From NCBI RefSeq assembly GCF_024494355.1, contig NZ_JAKNQY010000005.1, forward strand, positions 199,997-263,996: a stretch of DNA of 64,000 nucleotides, in the 5' to 3' direction. How positions within the stretch are numbered: position 1 is the first letter of the stretch; each line of letters starts with the position of its first letter. Below, piece by piece: positions 36,733 through 46,784 of the stretch. The notes under the pieces are model-generated. The model saw only the letters and a list, made by a program, of their open reading frames with translations. It was not told where the DNA came from and made no database searches. This DNA is from Pseudomonas sp. Q11. Its GTDB lineage: Bacteria > Pseudomonadota > Gammaproteobacteria > Pseudomonadales > Pseudomonadaceae. The translations under genes and the position numbers were made by a program.

Positions 36733-38004
36733 TCAGGCCTGGTGAGTGATCCGCCCATCCATCAAGGTATAACGCACCACCCCCGGCAAACTGTGGCCAA
36801 GGAACGGGCAGTTGTCACCCTTGGAGCGCCAGGCTTCACCCGCCACGGTGGACGCCGCCGGGTCGAACAGCACCAGGTCCGCCGCCGCACCCACCGCCAG
36901 TTTACCCACCGGTAATTGCAGCGCTTCGGCCGGCCCGGCGCTCAGGCGTGCGAGCAAGGTCGGCAGGTCCAGTAATCCGTCTTCCACCAGCGTCATGGCC
37001 AGCGGCAGCAACAGTTCGACGCTGCTGATGCCCGGTTCCGTAGCGCCGAATGGTGCCAGCTTGGCATCGCGCTCGTGGGGTTGGTGATGGCTGGAGATGG
37101 CCGAGATCACGCCGGACTTCACGGCCTCGCGCAAGCCATCGCGGTCAGCGCGGGTGCGCAACGGCGGCTGGACGTGATAGACGCTGTTGAAGTCGATCAG
37201 CGCTTCGTCGGTCAGGATCAGTTGGTACAGCGCCACATCGGCGGTCACGGGCAGGCCGCGAGCCTGGGCCTGGGCGATCAGCGCGGCGCCGCGGGCGCTG
37301 GTCAACTGGCTGAAGTGCGCGCGCACGCCGCTTTGCTCCACCAGCAGCAGGTCCCGGGCCAGGGCCACGGTTTCGGCGGTTTCCGGAATGCCCGGCAGGC
37401 CGAGGAAACTGGCGGTTGGGCCTTCGTTGGCCAGCCCACCTTCAGCCAGATCATGATCCTGGGAGTTGAAGATCACCGTCAGGCCGAAGGTCGCTGCGTA
37501 CTCCAGGGCACGACACAGGGTGCGGGTGTTGCGGAAACTGTTCAGGCCGTTGCCGAACGCCACGCAACCGGCGTCGCGCAGTGCAATGAGTTCAGCCAGT
37601 TGTTCGCCATCGAGGCCTTTGCTCAGCGCGCCGATAGGGAAGACCTTGGTGTTGCCGGCCTCGCGGGCGCGATCGAGGATCAGTTCGGCCACGGCCGAAG
37701 TATCCAGTACCGGCTTGGTCTGCGGCGGGCAGCACAAACTGGTCACACCACCGGCGGCGGCGGCCCGGGTTTCGCTGACGATACTGCCCTTGCGGCTGTA
37801 ACCGGGTTCGCGCAGGGCGACGTTCAGGTCCACCAACCCCGGAGCGGCCACCAGGCCTTGGGCGTCTAGAGTGTCAACGGCGGTAAAACCGGCCGGAGCG
37901 GCGCCAAGGGCGACAATTTTGCAGGCATCGATATGAATATCAGTCACATGATCCAGGCCGCTGGCCGGATCGATCACACGTGCGCCGAGAATGCTGAGCT
38001 TCAC
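36733..38004 (-). CDS. pyrC': Dihydroorotase-like PyrC', inactive partner of aspartate transcarbamoylase
   Basis: A 423-residue amidohydrolase-fold protein. The metal-binding HxH of true dihydroorotases is lost: the site reads [15 protein letters not shown]. In Pseudomonas such PyrC' proteins are non-catalytic and required to assemble the dodecameric ATCase with PyrB. It overlaps pyrB by 4 nt. The downstream end is a REPIN. Confidence 0.93.
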   Translation of the reverse strand: MKLSILGARVIDPASGLDHVTDIHIDACKIVALGAAPAGFTAVDTLDAQGLVAAPGLVDLNVALREPGYSRKGSIVSETRAAAAGGVTSLCCPPQTKPVLDTSAVAELILDRAREAGNTKVFPIGALSKGLDGEQLAELIALRDAGCVAFGNGLNSFRNTRTLCRALEYAATFGLTVIFNSQDHDLAEGGLANEGPTASFLGLPGIPETAETVALARDLLLVEQSGVRAHFSQLTSARGAALIAQAQARGLPVTADVALYQLILTDEALIDFNSVYHVQPPLRTRADRDGLREAVKSGVISAISSHHQPHERDAKLAPFGATEPGISSVELLLPLAMTLVEDGLLDLPTLLARLSAGPAEALQLPVGKLAVGAAADLVLFDPAASTVAGEAWRSKGDNCPFLGHSLPGVVRYTLMDGRITHQA

Positions 38005-39005
38005 TGGGCGTTCTCCTGGTCGAATTGGCGCTGGGCCGTTTGCCCGCTCATGGCCATGGACAGTACGGCCATGCGGATGGCGATGCCGTAGGTCACCTGG
38101 TTGAGGATCACCGAATGTGGTCCGTCGGCCACTGCCGACTCAATCTCCACCCCGCGGTTGATCGGCCCCGGGTGCATGACGATGGCGTCCGGCTTGGCCC
38201 CGGCCAGGCGCGCGGTAGTCAGGCCGAACAGGCGGTAGAACTCGCCTTCGCTGGGTAGCAGGCCGCCGGTCATGCGTTCGCGCTGCAGGCGCAGCATGAT
38301 CACCACGTCCACGTCCTTGAGACCTTCGGTCATGTCGGTGTAGACCTTCACGCCGTATTGCTCGACGCCAATGGGCAGCAGGGTTTTCGGCGCGATCACG
38401 CGGATGTCCGGGCAGCCGAGGGTCTTGAGGGCGAGCATGTTCGAACGGGCCACCCGTGAGTGCAGGATATCGCCGACAATAGCCACCGACAGGTTTTCGA
38501 AGCTGCCCTTGTGCCGACGGATGGTCAGCATGTCCAGCATACCCTGGGTCGGGTGGGCGTGACGGCCGTCGCCGCCGTTGATGATCGCCACCTGCGGGCA
38601 CACGTGTTCGGCAATGAAATGCGCGGCGCCGGAATCACCGTGACGCACGACGAACATGTCGGCGGCCATGGCCTCGAGGTTGCGCAGGGTGTCGAGCAAG
38701 GTTTCGCCCTTGCTCGCCGAGGACGTGGACACGTTGAGGGTGATCACGTCCGCCGACAGCCGCTGGGCCGCCAGCTCGAAGGTGGTGCGGGTGCGGGTGG
38801 AGTTTTCGAAGAACACGTTGCACACGGTCTTGCCGCGCAACAACGGGACTTTCTTCACCGCCCGGGCCCCGACTTCGAGGAACGAGTCGGCGGTGTCGAG
38901 GATTTCCGTCAGCAGCTCGCGGCGCAGGCCGTCGAGGGACAGGAAGTGCCGCAGCTGGCCCTGATCGTTGAGCTGTAGCGCTCGCTTGGTTTCGAGAGGC
39001 GTCAT
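38001..39005 (-). CDS. pyrB: Aspartate carbamoyltransferase catalytic chain PyrB
   Basis: A 334-residue enzyme for the committed step of pyrimidine synthesis. Carbamoyl-phosphate motif [15 protein letters not shown] and the region [18 protein letters not shown] are intact. The N-terminal extension (about 20 residues) is typical of Pseudomonas ATCases, where nucleotides bind. Follows pyrR by 24 nt. Confidence 0.97.
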   Translation of the reverse strand: MTPLETKRALQLNDQGQLRHFLSLDGLRRELLTEILDTADSFLEVGARAVKKVPLLRGKTVCNVFFENSTRTRTTFELAAQRLSADVITLNVSTSSASKGETLLDTLRNLEAMAADMFVVRHGDSGAAHFIAEHVCPQVAIINGGDGRHAHPTQGMLDMLTIRRHKGSFENLSVAIVGDILHSRVARSNMLALKTLGCPDIRVIAPKTLLPIGVEQYGVKVYTDMTEGLKDVDVVIMLRLQRERMTGGLLPSEGEFYRLFGLTTARLAGAKPDAIVMHPGPINRGVEIESAVADGPHSVILNQVTYGIAIRMAVLSMAMSGQTAQRQFDQENAQ

Positions 39006-39029
39006 CGCAATGGACTCTTACAAGGGCAG

Positions 39030-39536
39030 TTAAAGGGCAAGGTCTTGCAGTTCGAGTTGCAGCGGAGCGGGACCGGACAGCTTGACTCGCTCGTGAGCGG
39101 CCAGCGTCAGCGTCGCGCCGACCACGTTCGGGCGGATCGGCAGCTCGGCGGCGTCCAGGTCCAGCAGGCACACCAGGGTCACGCTGGCTGGGCGGCCATA
39201 ATCGAACAGTTCATTCATGGCGGCGCGGATGGTCCGGCCGCTCATCAGCACATCGTCGATCAGCACCAGATGCTGGCCTTCAATCTCGAACGGCAGGGCC
39301 GAGGGGCGTACTTGCGGGTGCAGGCCGTTCTGGCTGAAGTCGTCGCGGTAGAACGACACATCCAGGGTACCCAGCGGCGCATCGCTGCCCAGTTCTTCGA
39401 GCAAGGCCTGGGCGACCCAGATGCCGCCAGTGCGAATGCCGATGTAGCGCGGTTCGCTGATGCCGCGTTGTTCCAGGTGCGCCGTGAGACGAATCGCCAT
39501 CTGGCTGATCAGTTCGGTGGGATTGGGCAGGCTCAT
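39030..39536 (-). CDS. pyrR: Bifunctional PyrR regulator/uracil phosphoribosyltransferase
   Basis: A 168-residue phosphoribosyltransferase-fold protein with PRPP motif [18 protein letters not shown]. In Firmicutes PyrR controls attenuation of pyr mRNA; in pseudomonads it is implicated in control of pyrB. Two hairpins lie just upstream (39554-39613), one of them between the ruvX end and its AAGGAG ribosome binding site. Confidence 0.93.
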   Translation of the reverse strand: MSLPNPTELISQMAIRLTAHLEQRGISEPRYIGIRTGGIWVAQALLEELGSDAPLGTLDVSFYRDDFSQNGLHPQVRPSALPFEIEGQHLVLIDDVLMSGRTIRAAMNELFDYGRPASVTLVCLLDLDAAELPIRPNVVGATLTLAAHERVKLSGPAPLQLELQDLAL

Positions 39537-39553
39537 GCTGGCTCCTTCAGGTT

Positions 39554-39577
39554 CCGGGCCGGTGGTCAGCGGCCCGG
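39554..39577 (-). promoter_or_regulatory. GC-rich hairpin in the pyrR leader
   Basis: CCGGGCCG and CGGCCCGG arms (8 bp) around 8 nt, ending about 10 nt before the pyrR ribosome binding site. Could regulate pyrR translation; function unproven. Confidence 0.5.
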
Positions 39578-39586
39578 TTTATCGCT

Positions 39587-39613
39587 AAAAGAAAGCGCCC
39601 TGGCGGCGCTTTC
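39587..39613 (-). terminator. Intrinsic terminator between ruvX and pyrR
   Basis: GAAAGCGCC and GGCGCTTTC arms (9 bp, 5-nt loop) followed on the minus strand by TTTT (39587-39590), directly after the ruvX stop. Six A on the other side may allow weak bidirectional use. Confidence 0.7.
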
Positions 39614-39619
39614 AAAAAA

Positions 39620-40057
39620 TCAGGTTTCGAACAGGGCGGCGTTGGCGTCGAGCCAGCCTTGCAGCAGCAGGGCGGCCGCGATGGCGTCCACCGGGTTGTC
39701 GCGGTAACTGCCTTTCTGCCCGCCACGTACCAGGCGTTCGCCCTTGGCCTCGAACGTGGTCAGGCGCTCGTCGTGGGTATAGAAGGGCAGGTTGTAGCGG
39801 CCGTTGAGCCTGCGGGCGAACTTCTCCGCACGAACGCACATGTCGCTGGGCGTGCCGTCCATGTTCAGCGGCAGGCCGACCACCACGGCGTCGGGTTTCC
39901 ATTCCTTGATCAGTGCTTCGACCTGGTTCCAGTCCGGAACGCCGTTCTGCGCCTTCAACGTGCACAACTCGCGGGCCTGGCCGGTAATCACCTGGCCGAC
40001 TGCTACGCCGATCTGTTTGGTGCCGTAATCGAAGCCCAACAGCAGGCGCAGGGCCAT
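39620..40057 (-). CDS. ruvX: Putative pre-16S rRNA nuclease RuvX/YqgF
   Basis: A 145-residue RNase H-fold protein with LLGFDYGTKQIGVAVG at the N-terminus and VGLPLNMDGTPSDMC in the middle. YqgF processes the 5' end of 16S rRNA. The start codon overlaps the algH stop (TGATG). Confidence 0.94.
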   Translation of the reverse strand: MALRLLLGFDYGTKQIGVAVGQVITGQARELCTLKAQNGVPDWNQVEALIKEWKPDAVVVGLPLNMDGTPSDMCVRAEKFARRLNGRYNLPFYTHDERLTTFEAKGERLVRGGQKGSYRDNPVDAIAAALLLQGWLDANAALFET

Positions 40058-40626
40058 CAGGCGTGTCCTGCCTGGCTGGTGAGCAGGCTGAGGTTGACCC
40101 CCAACCGACTGGCCGCCGCTTCCAGGCGCAGTTCGCTGCTGGTGTTGAACAGGATGTCGGCGTCAAACGGGCAGGTCAGCCAGGCGTTATCGGCCAGCTC
40201 GGCTTCCAGTTGCCCGGCTTCCCAACCGGCATAGCCGAGGGCGATCAGGCTTTTTTCCGGGCCTACGCCGTCGGCGATGGCGAACAGCACGTCCTGGGAG
40301 GTGGACAGCGATACGCCATCCAGGTCCACGGTGGCCTGGTAGGACGGCCCTGTCGGATGGAGCACGAAGCCCCGGTCGGTCTGCACCGGGCCGCCGATGA
40401 ATATCGGAACGTGCTGGCACAAGAGTGGCGGTTCTACATCCGGGCGCAACTGCTCAAGAATGTCCGCCAGGTTCAATTCCTGCGGGCGATTGATCACCAG
40501 CCCCATGGCCCCATTGGCCGTGTGCTCGACGATGTAGGTCAAGGTATGGGCAAAGTTCGGATCGGCCATGTGCGGCATGGCAATCAGGAAGTGATGCTTG
40601 AGGTAGGTGGGGCTGACGTTTTTCAT
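40057..40626 (-). CDS. algH: AlgH/YqgE family protein
   Basis: A 189-residue protein of the UPF0301 family with YLKHHFLIAMPHMADPNF, GAMGLVINRP and IFIGGPVQTDRGFVLH. AlgH was named for an effect on alginate expression in P. aeruginosa; the biochemical function is unknown. I start at MKNVSPTYL. Co-transcribed with ruvX. Confidence 0.92.
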   Translation of the reverse strand: MKNVSPTYLKHHFLIAMPHMADPNFAHTLTYIVEHTANGAMGLVINRPQELNLADILEQLRPDVEPPLLCQHVPIFIGGPVQTDRGFVLHPTGPSYQATVDLDGVSLSTSQDVLFAIADGVGPEKSLIALGYAGWEAGQLEAELADNAWLTCPFDADILFNTSSELRLEAAASRLGVNLSLLTSQAGHA

Positions 40627-40713
40627 AGGCGCTAGTGTGGCGGCGCAGGGGCGAACTGACAAGCTGGAGATGTGCAGCAAATGCCTCGATCTGGAAGGCG
40701 ACACCGATCAAAT

Positions 40714-40829
40714 GTGGGAGTGGGCTGTGTGGGAGCAAAGCTTGCTCGCGATCCAGGCGCTGCGGTCCTCAAGAGACCGCGGCGTTTTCATCGCGGGCAA
40801 GCCTTGCTCCCACACAGCCCGCTCCCACA
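40714..40829. repeat. Nested REPIN
   Basis: GTGTGGGAGCAAAGCTTGCT and inverse GCGGGCAAGCCTTGCTCCCA, with an outer imperfect pair (GTGGGAGTGGGCTGTG / CACAGCCCGCTCCCAC). A further short inverted repeat (GCGGTC..GACCGC) lies in the centre. Between algH and the TonB-like gene. Confidence 0.8.
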
Positions 40830-40875
40830 AGGGATTTGCGGCAGGTTCAGGCTCCATGTCCACCATTAATGCGGC

Positions 40876-41766
40876 TCAGTTGCTGGAGAGACGATCGCCC
40901 CGGGCGAACTTCCAGGTGCGGATGATTTCCAGGCGATCGATGTCCGACAGGTCCCCGGTAAACGGCGCGAACGGCGCGGCCAGGCGCACGATCCGCTGGG
41001 CGGCCTGATCCAGCAATGGCTGGCCGGAGGACTCCAGCACCAGCACTTCATACAACGAGCCGTCGCGGTTGATCGAGACCAGGAGACGCAGGTTGCCATA
41101 GATCTGCTTGCGCCTGGCTTCGTCGGGGTAGTTGAGGTTGCCGATGCGCTCGACTTTCTTGCGCCACTCATCTTTGTACCAGGCGCCCTTGTCGCGCATG
41201 GTCGAGGCGGCGCTCAGGCGGTGAATACGCGGGCGCTTGGCATATAGCTGCTGCTCCTGGGCCAGCTCGGCTTCCAGGCTGGCGATGTCGCTGGACAGTT
41301 GGGCGCTGTCGAAGGTGGGCAGCGGGGCCTTGGGTTTGGGGTCGGGCCTGACCTCTTCCTTGACCGGGGCTTTTTTCGGCTTCGGCGCCACTGTGGTCAC
41401 GGCGGCCTTGGGCGCCGTCTCCCGGACCTCGGGCTTGGCCGCTGGCGGCGGTGTGACCTTCTGTACCTTATTGTCCTGGAACGGGGCGATCTGGGTGGTC
41501 TTGGGCGTCGCCTTTTTTTCCAGGGTGCCACTGCCTTGCTGGTTTTCCTGGGCGAGGAAGTCCGCTTTCTGTGGCTTGGTTTCGCTTTTGAAGGTAGCCA
41601 GGGTGATTTCCAGGGTCTGGCTGATCTGTTTGGGGTCTACCGTGGCAAACCCGACGCCCAACAGCAGTGCCAAGTGGATCAATGCCGCCAGGAACAGGGT
41701 AAAACCGAGACGATCAGCCGGGCGCACGCCGCGATGGGCGAGCTCTTGGGGCAGATCGGACGGCAT
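40876..41766 (-). CDS. TonB-family energy transducer (TonB3-like)
   Basis: A 296-residue protein: one N-terminal TM helix (FTLFLAALIHLALLLGVGFA), a periplasmic linker rich in Lys/Pro/Glu, and a C-terminal TonB domain (about 215-296, YPDEARRKQIYGNLRLLVSI). In P. aeruginosa the TonB at this locus (TonB3) is needed for twitching motility, which suits the neighbouring pil genes. I start at MPSDLPQEL; a start seven codons earlier lies inside a dispersed repeat. Confidence 0.88.
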   Translation of the reverse strand: MPSDLPQELAHRGVRPADRLGFTLFLAALIHLALLLGVGFATVDPKQISQTLEITLATFKSETKPQKADFLAQENQQGSGTLEKKATPKTTQIAPFQDNKVQKVTPPPAAKPEVRETAPKAAVTTVAPKPKKAPVKEEVRPDPKPKAPLPTFDSAQLSSDIASLEAELAQEQQLYAKRPRIHRLSAASTMRDKGAWYKDEWRKKVERIGNLNYPDEARRKQIYGNLRLLVSINRDGSLYEVLVLESSGQPLLDQAAQRIVRLAAPFAPFTGDLSDIDRLEIIRTWKFARGDRLSSN

Positions 41767-41774
41767 CTTCTTAG

Positions 41775-41850
41775 CTTCAAGCTTCAAGTTTCAAGCTCCA
41801 AGTCAGGCTGCAAGCTGCATCAAACTTGCCGCTTGTGGCTTGCCGCTTGC
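41775..41850. repeat. Cluster of CTTGCCGCTTG / CTTCAAGCTTCAAG short repeats
   Basis: Several degenerate 10-12 bp units (CTTCAAGCTTCAAGTTTCAA, then AACTTGCCGCTTGTGGC and TTGCCGCTTGCAGC) between the TonB gene and gshB. On the minus strand it encodes the last residues and stop of gshB. Confidence 0.65.
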
Positions 41851-42791
41851 AGCTGCTTCTCGATGGCATCCATCAGCATCGCGCCGATGTCGGTGCCGAA
41901 GGCGTTGTCGATCTCGCGGATGCAGGTCGGGCTGGTGACGTTGATTTCCGTCAGGTGCTCGCCGATCACGTCCAGGCCCACGAACAGCAGGCCTTTTTCC
42001 CGCAGGGTCGGGCCGACCTGGGCCGCGATCCAGCGGTCCTTTTCAGTCAACGGACGCGCCTCGCCACGCCCGCCGGCCGCCAGGTTGCCACGGGTTTCGC
42101 CGGCCGCGGGAATGCGCGCCAGGCAATAGTCCACCGGTTCGCCGTCGATCATCAGGATGCGCTTGTCGCCATCGACGATGGCCGGCAGGTAACCCTGGAT
42201 CATGATCTGCTGCCGGCCGTGCAAGGTCAGCGTTTCCAGGATCACCGACAGGTTGGGGTGGCCGGCGGTGTGACGGAAAATCGAGGAGCCGCCCATGCCG
42301 TCCAGGGGCTTGAGGATCACGTCGCCGTGATGGTCGGCGAACTCACGAAGCACGTCCGGGCGACGGCTGACGATGGTGGGTGGCGTGCATTGCGGGAACA
42401 GCGTGGCGAACAGCTTTTCGTTGCAGTCGCGCAGGCTCTGGGGTTTGTTGACCACCAGCACGCCGGCGCTTTCGGCCTGCTCAAGCAGGTAGGTGGAATA
42501 CACGAACTCCATGTCGAACGGCGGATCCTTGCGCATCAGGATCACATCCAGGTCGCTCAGCAGTGCATCGCTTTCGGTGCCCAGCTCAAACCATTTTTCG
42601 GGGTTGGCGAAGACTTTCAGCGGCTTCATCCGCGCCCGCGCCTGGCCTTCGGCCTGGTAGAGGTCGCGCTGTTCCATGTAGAACAGCTCCCAGCCGCGCT
42701 TTTGAGCGGCCAGCAGCATGGCCAGCGAGCTATCCTTTTTATAGGAAATGCTGGCGATAGGGTCCATGACAATGCCGACGCGTACGCTCAT
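41820..42791 (-). CDS. gshB: Glutathione synthetase GshB
   Basis: A 323-residue ATP-grasp enzyme joining gamma-glutamylcysteine and glycine. It shows MDPIASISYKKDSSLAM, KPLDGMGGSSIFR and NVTSPTCIREI. The start MSVRVGIV follows GAGGAA. The last nine or so residues (QAASHKRQV) are encoded by a dispersed GCAAGCGGCAAG repeat, so the C-terminal tail is slightly longer than usual. Confidence 0.96.
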   Translation of the reverse strand: MSVRVGIVMDPIASISYKKDSSLAMLLAAQKRGWELFYMEQRDLYQAEGQARARMKPLKVFANPEKWFELGTESDALLSDLDVILMRKDPPFDMEFVYSTYLLEQAESAGVLVVNKPQSLRDCNEKLFATLFPQCTPPTIVSRRPDVLREFADHHGDVILKPLDGMGGSSIFRHTAGHPNLSVILETLTLHGRQQIMIQGYLPAIVDGDKRILMIDGEPVDYCLARIPAAGETRGNLAAGGRGEARPLTEKDRWIAAQVGPTLREKGLLFVGLDVIGEHLTEINVTSPTCIREIDNAFGTDIGAMLMDAIEKQLQAASHKRQV

Positions 42792-43016
42792 GGCTTGGTT
42801 CCTCGAAAATTGGATGGGCACAAAATGGCATGAAAAAGTGGCGTCAGAGTGGCGCCCGGAAGATTGGCGGTCAAGGAAAAACCACTGTACCGAGCAGCCG
42901 ATAGATCGGCGATGGAGACTGTGCTAAAAAGGCTGGCATGTGACGTGCGGGCCTTGAACATCAAGGGTTTGCGCTGTCGTTCACACTTACGCGTTAAAAA
43001 CCGGTTCGCAGTGGCA

Positions 43017-43445
43017 ATGGCAGAGCACCTTACGCAGCAGCAACCCAGCGCCTTGAAGGTCATGGTCATCGACGACTCGAAGACCATCCGTCGTACCGCC
43101 GAGACCTTGTTGCGCAACGTCGGTTGCGAGGTCATCACGGCTGTCGACGGCTTCGATGCCCTGGCCAAGATTGCCGACCATCATCCGGGCATTATCTTTG
43201 TCGACATCATGATGCCGCGCCTGGACGGGTACCAGACCTGCGCCCTGATCAAGAACAATAGCGTTTTCAAGGCCACGCCGGTGATCATGCTGTCGTCCCG
43301 GGACGGTTTGTTCGACAAGGCCAAGGGGCGCATCGTCGGCTCCGATCAGTTTTTGACCAAGCCTTTCAGCAAGGAAGAATTGCTGGGCGCGATACAGGCC
43401 CTTGTTCCGGGCTTTGCCGCAGTCCAGCCGCACCAGGCACATTAA
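43017..43445 (+). CDS. pilG: Twitching motility response regulator PilG
   Basis: A 142-residue single-domain response regulator: VMVIDDSKTIRRTAETLL, phosphoacceptor Asp in FVDIMMPRLDGYQTC, and the late FLTKPFSKEELLGAI. In the Pil-Chp system it promotes pilus extension and cAMP production. I start at MAEHLTQQQ; the ribosome binding site is weak. Confidence 0.94.
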   Translation: MAEHLTQQQPSALKVMVIDDSKTIRRTAETLLRNVGCEVITAVDGFDALAKIADHHPGIIFVDIMMPRLDGYQTCALIKNNSVFKATPVIMLSSRDGLFDKAKGRIVGSDQFLTKPFSKEELLGAIQALVPGFAAVQPHQAH

Positions 43446-43493
43446 TGACGCTCGGCCATCGGGCCTGGGGGTCAACGAAAAATGGGGAACACC

Positions 43494-43859
43494 ATGGCAC
43501 GAATTCTGATCGTCGATGATTCGCCGACCGAAATGTACAAACTGACCGGCATGCTGGAAAAGCACGGTCACCAGGTCCTGAAGGCCGAAAACGGCGCCGA
43601 CGGCGTGGCCCTGGCCCGTCAGGAAAAACCCGACGCGGTGCTGATGGACATCGTCATGCCTGGCCTCAACGGTTTCCAGGCCACGCGCCAGTTGACCAAG
43701 GACCCAGACACCGGCCACATCCCGGTGATCATCATCACCACCAAGGATCAGGACACCGACAAGGTCTGGGGCACTCGCCAGGGGGCGAAGGACTACCTGA
43801 CCAAGCCGGTGGACGAAGAAACCCTGATCGCGACGCTGAACAACGTGCTGGCGGGTTGA
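43494..43859 (+). CDS. pilH: Twitching motility response regulator PilH
   Basis: A 121-residue CheY-like protein: ILIVDDSPTEMYKLTG, Asp in LMDIVMPGLNGFQAT, and YLTKPVDEETLIATL. It opposes PilG and favours retraction. The ATG at 43494 gives the length usual for PilH; an ATG four codons earlier is possible. Confidence 0.96.
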   Translation: MARILIVDDSPTEMYKLTGMLEKHGHQVLKAENGADGVALARQEKPDAVLMDIVMPGLNGFQATRQLTKDPDTGHIPVIIITTKDQDTDKVWGTRQGAKDYLTKPVDEETLIATLNNVLAG

Positions 43860-43869
43860 TGACGCGGCC

Positions 43870-44409
43870 ATGAGCCAATCCCTGACCGCATTCGAACTGC
43901 TCCTGCAGATCGACCGGCGTTGCCGGCTGCTGGGGGCGGACCTGCCATCACAACCGACCCACGGCGACAGCTGGAGCGGTATCGGTTTTCGCCTTGGCGA
44001 ACACTGGTACGTGGCGCCCATGGGCGAAGTCAGCGAAGTGCTGCACGAGCCGCGCTACACACATTTGCCCGGGGTCAAGCCGTGGGTTCGTGGCGTGGCT
44101 AATCTGCGCGGGCGCCTGTTGCCGTTGATGGATGTGTGCGGTTTCTTCGGCCATGAGCTGTCGAGCGTGCGCAAGCAGCGGCGGGTGCTGGTGGTCGATC
44201 ACGACGAGGTTTTCACCGGTTTGCTGGTGGATGAGGTCCTCGGATTGCAGCATTTTGCCCAGGACAGCCTGGAGCCGACGCTGATGGACGACCTTGACGG
44301 CCCGGAGTCGGCCTTCGTCAAGGGCCGGTTTCGCGGCGAACGGCTGTGGCAGGTGTTCAGCCCGTTTGCGCTGACGCGCTCACCGGGGTTCATGGATGTG
44401 GCAATTTAG
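43870..44409 (+). CDS. pilI: CheW-like adaptor PilI
   Basis: A 179-residue CheW-domain protein (about 40-165: GIGFRLGEHWYVAPMGEVSE, GVANLRGRLLPLMD) that couples the receptor PilJ to the kinase ChpA. 10 nt after pilH. Confidence 0.95.
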   Translation: MSQSLTAFELLLQIDRRCRLLGADLPSQPTHGDSWSGIGFRLGEHWYVAPMGEVSEVLHEPRYTHLPGVKPWVRGVANLRGRLLPLMDVCGFFGHELSSVRKQRRVLVVDHDEVFTGLLVDEVLGLQHFAQDSLEPTLMDDLDGPESAFVKGRFRGERLWQVFSPFALTRSPGFMDVAI

Positions 44410-44427
44410 GTTCTTGCACAACTCAGG

Positions 44428-44531
44428 GTAGGAGCTGCCGAAGGCTGCGATCTTTTGATCTTTCCAACAGACAGCTTGCTTTGACATTAAAGCCCTAAGA
44501 TCAAAAGATCGCAGCCTTCGGCAGCTCCTAC
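44428..44531. repeat. REP-like inverted pair, GTAGGAGCT family
   Basis: GTAGGAGCTGCCGAAGGCTG with CGATCTTTTGATC and the exact inverse ending CTTCGGCAGCTCCTAC. It separates pilI from pilJ. Confidence 0.8.
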
Positions 44532-44588
44532 GGGGAATCCAGTCGGGCTTGGAATTGTGGATAGATTGGGCAGTACAGGCGAGAACCG

Positions 44589-46646
44589 ATGATCAAAGCA
44601 AATACAGGCAAGCCTCTGGAAGCGTCGCGCAGTCGTTCGCAGATCATCGTGCTGTTCGTCGCGCTGATTGTCTTCATCATGCTGCTGTTCGCCAACTTCG
44701 CTTACCTCAACACCCAGTCCAACTACGACAAGCAGTACATCGGTCATGCCGGTGAGTTGCGGGTGCTGTCTCAGCGCATTGCCAAGAATGCCACCGAGGC
44801 TGCCGCCGGCAAGGCCGCAGCGTTCAAGTTGCTGAGCGAGGCACGCAATGATTTCGCCCAGCGCTGGGGCTATCTGAAGCAGGGCGACCCGGTGACCGGC
44901 CTGCCACCGGCACCTGCTGCCCTGCGCCCGCAGATGCGTGCCGTACAGCTGGACTGGGAACGCCTGCTCAAGAACACGGACGCCATCCTGTCCAGCGAAC
45001 AGACGGTGCTGTCGCTGCATCAGGTGGCGGCGACCCTCGCCGAAACCGTGCCGCAATTGCAGGTCGAGTACGAAAAAGTCGTCGAAATCCTCCTGCAACG
45101 TGGCGCGCCTGCCGCGCAGGTCGCCATGGCTCAGCGCCAGTCGTTGCTGGCCGAACGGATTCTCGGCGCGGTGAACACCGTGCTGGCGGGGGACGAAAAT
45201 GCCAGCCAGGCCGCCGATACCTTTGGCCGCGATGCCGCACGTTTTGGTCAGGTGCTCAATGGCATGTCGCAAGGTGATCCAGCCTTGAAGATCTCCCAGG
45301 TACAGGACCGCGATGCCCGGGCCCGCCTGAGTGAGATCAGCGAACTCTTCGAATTCGTCTCAGGCTCGGTGGACGAAATCCTTGAGACCTCCCCGGAGCT
45401 GTTCAAAGTCCGCGAGTCGGCAGGCAACATCTTCAACCTTTCGCAAACCTTGCTGGACGAAGCCTCGCACCTGGCCACCGCGTTCGAAAACCTGGCCGGG
45501 GGGCGTTCCACAAACGCCATCGGCGGTTATGTGCTGGGCCTGTTGGCGCTGATGTCGATCATCCTGATCGGACTGGTGATGGTCCGCGAGACCAACCGTC
45601 AGTTGCGTGAAACCGCAGAAAAGAACGAGCGTAACCAGAACGCGATCATGCGCCTGCTCGACGAGATCGAGGACCTGGCCGATGGCGACCTGACCGTCAC
45701 CGCCTCGGTTACCGAAGACTTCACCGGCACCATCGCCGACTCCATCAATTATTCGGTGGACCAACTGCGTGACCTTGTGGCCACCATCAACCTCACCGCC
45801 GGCCAGGTCGCCGCCGCGGTGCAGGAAACCCAGGCGACGGCCATGCACCTGGCGCAGGCTTCCGAGCATCAGGCCCAGCAGATATCCGAAGCTTCGACTT
45901 CAATTAATGAAATGGCTCAGTCCATCGATCAGGTCTCGGCCAATGCCGCCGAGTCATCGGCGGTGGCCGAGCGCTCCGTGGAAATCGCCAACAAGGGCAA
46001 CGAGGTGGTGCATAACACCATTCATGGCATGGACAACATTCGCGAGCAGATCCAGGACACGGCCAAGCGCATCAAACGCCTGGGTGAGTCATCTCAGGAA
46101 ATCGGCGACATTGTCAGCCTGATCGATGACATTGCCGACCAGACCAACATCCTGGCCCTCAACGCCGCGATCCAGGCGTCCATGGCCGGTGATGCCGGGC
46201 GCGGGTTCGCAGTGGTGGCCGATGAAGTGCAGCGGCTGGCGGAGCGCTCTTCGGCGGCGACCCGACAGATCGAGACCCTGGTGCGGGCGATCCAGGCCGA
46301 CACCAACGAGGCAGTGATTTCCATGGAACAGACCACCACCGAAGTGGTGCGCGGCGCCCGGCTGGCCCAGGATGCAGGGGTAGCCCTGGAAGAGATCGAA
46401 GGCGTATCCAAGACCCTGGCGGCGCTGATCCAGAGCATTTCCAACGCAGCGCAGCAACAGACCACCTCGGCGGGGCAGATTTCCTTGACGATGAACGTGA
46501 TCCAGCAGATCACAAGCCAGACCTCGTCCGGCTCCACCGCCACCGCCGAGAGCATCGGCAACCTGGCGAAAATGGCCAGTCAGCTGCGTCGTTCGGTGTC
46601 GGGTTTTACTTTGCCGGCGGCGGCTGTTGATGAGGGAAAAGTGTGA
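44589..46646 (+). CDS. pilJ: Methyl-accepting chemoreceptor PilJ
   Basis: A 685-residue transmembrane receptor: TM1 ([20 protein letters not shown]), a periplasmic region of about 260 residues with paired PilJ-type domains, TM2 ([19 protein letters not shown]), a HAMP domain and a long cytoplasmic coiled coil with the tip [20 protein letters not shown]. It senses pilus retraction or PilA and signals to ChpA. No pilK or chpB is in this operon. Confidence 0.95.
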   Translation: MIKANTGKPLEASRSRSQIIVLFVALIVFIMLLFANFAYLNTQSNYDKQYIGHAGELRVLSQRIAKNATEAAAGKAAAFKLLSEARNDFAQRWGYLKQGDPVTGLPPAPAALRPQMRAVQLDWERLLKNTDAILSSEQTVLSLHQVAATLAETVPQLQVEYEKVVEILLQRGAPAAQVAMAQRQSLLAERILGAVNTVLAGDENASQAADTFGRDAARFGQVLNGMSQGDPALKISQVQDRDARARLSEISELFEFVSGSVDEILETSPELFKVRESAGNIFNLSQTLLDEASHLATAFENLAGGRSTNAIGGYVLGLLALMSIILIGLVMVRETNRQLRETAEKNERNQNAIMRLLDEIEDLADGDLTVTASVTEDFTGTIADSINYSVDQLRDLVATINLTAGQVAAAVQETQATAMHLAQASEHQAQQISEASTSINEMAQSIDQVSANAAESSAVAERSVEIANKGNEVVHNTIHGMDNIREQIQDTAKRIKRLGESSQEIGDIVSLIDDIADQTNILALNAAIQASMAGDAGRGFAVVADEVQRLAERSSAATRQIETLVRAIQADTNEAVISMEQTTTEVVRGARLAQDAGVALEEIEGVSKTLAALIQSISNAAQQQTTSAGQISLTMNVIQQITSQTSSGSTATAESIGNLAKMASQLRRSVSGFTLPAAAVDEGKV

Positions 46647-46648
46647 CT

Positions 46649-46734
46649 GTGGGAGCAAGGCTTGCCCGCGATGAAGATAACGCGGTACTTCGGGAGCTGA
46701 GGCGTCTGCATCGCGAGCAAGCTTTGCTCCCACA
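46649..46734. repeat. REPIN between pilJ and chpA
   Basis: GTGGGAGCAAGGCTTGCCCG and inverse CGCGAGCAAGCTTTGCTCCC. It begins 3 nt after the pilJ stop and occupies the place of pilK in the P. aeruginosa operon. Confidence 0.85.
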
Positions 46735-46784
46735 GAGAAATCCCTGCCCCACAGAGGTGTCAGGTTCTCCTGATTGGAGTGGTT

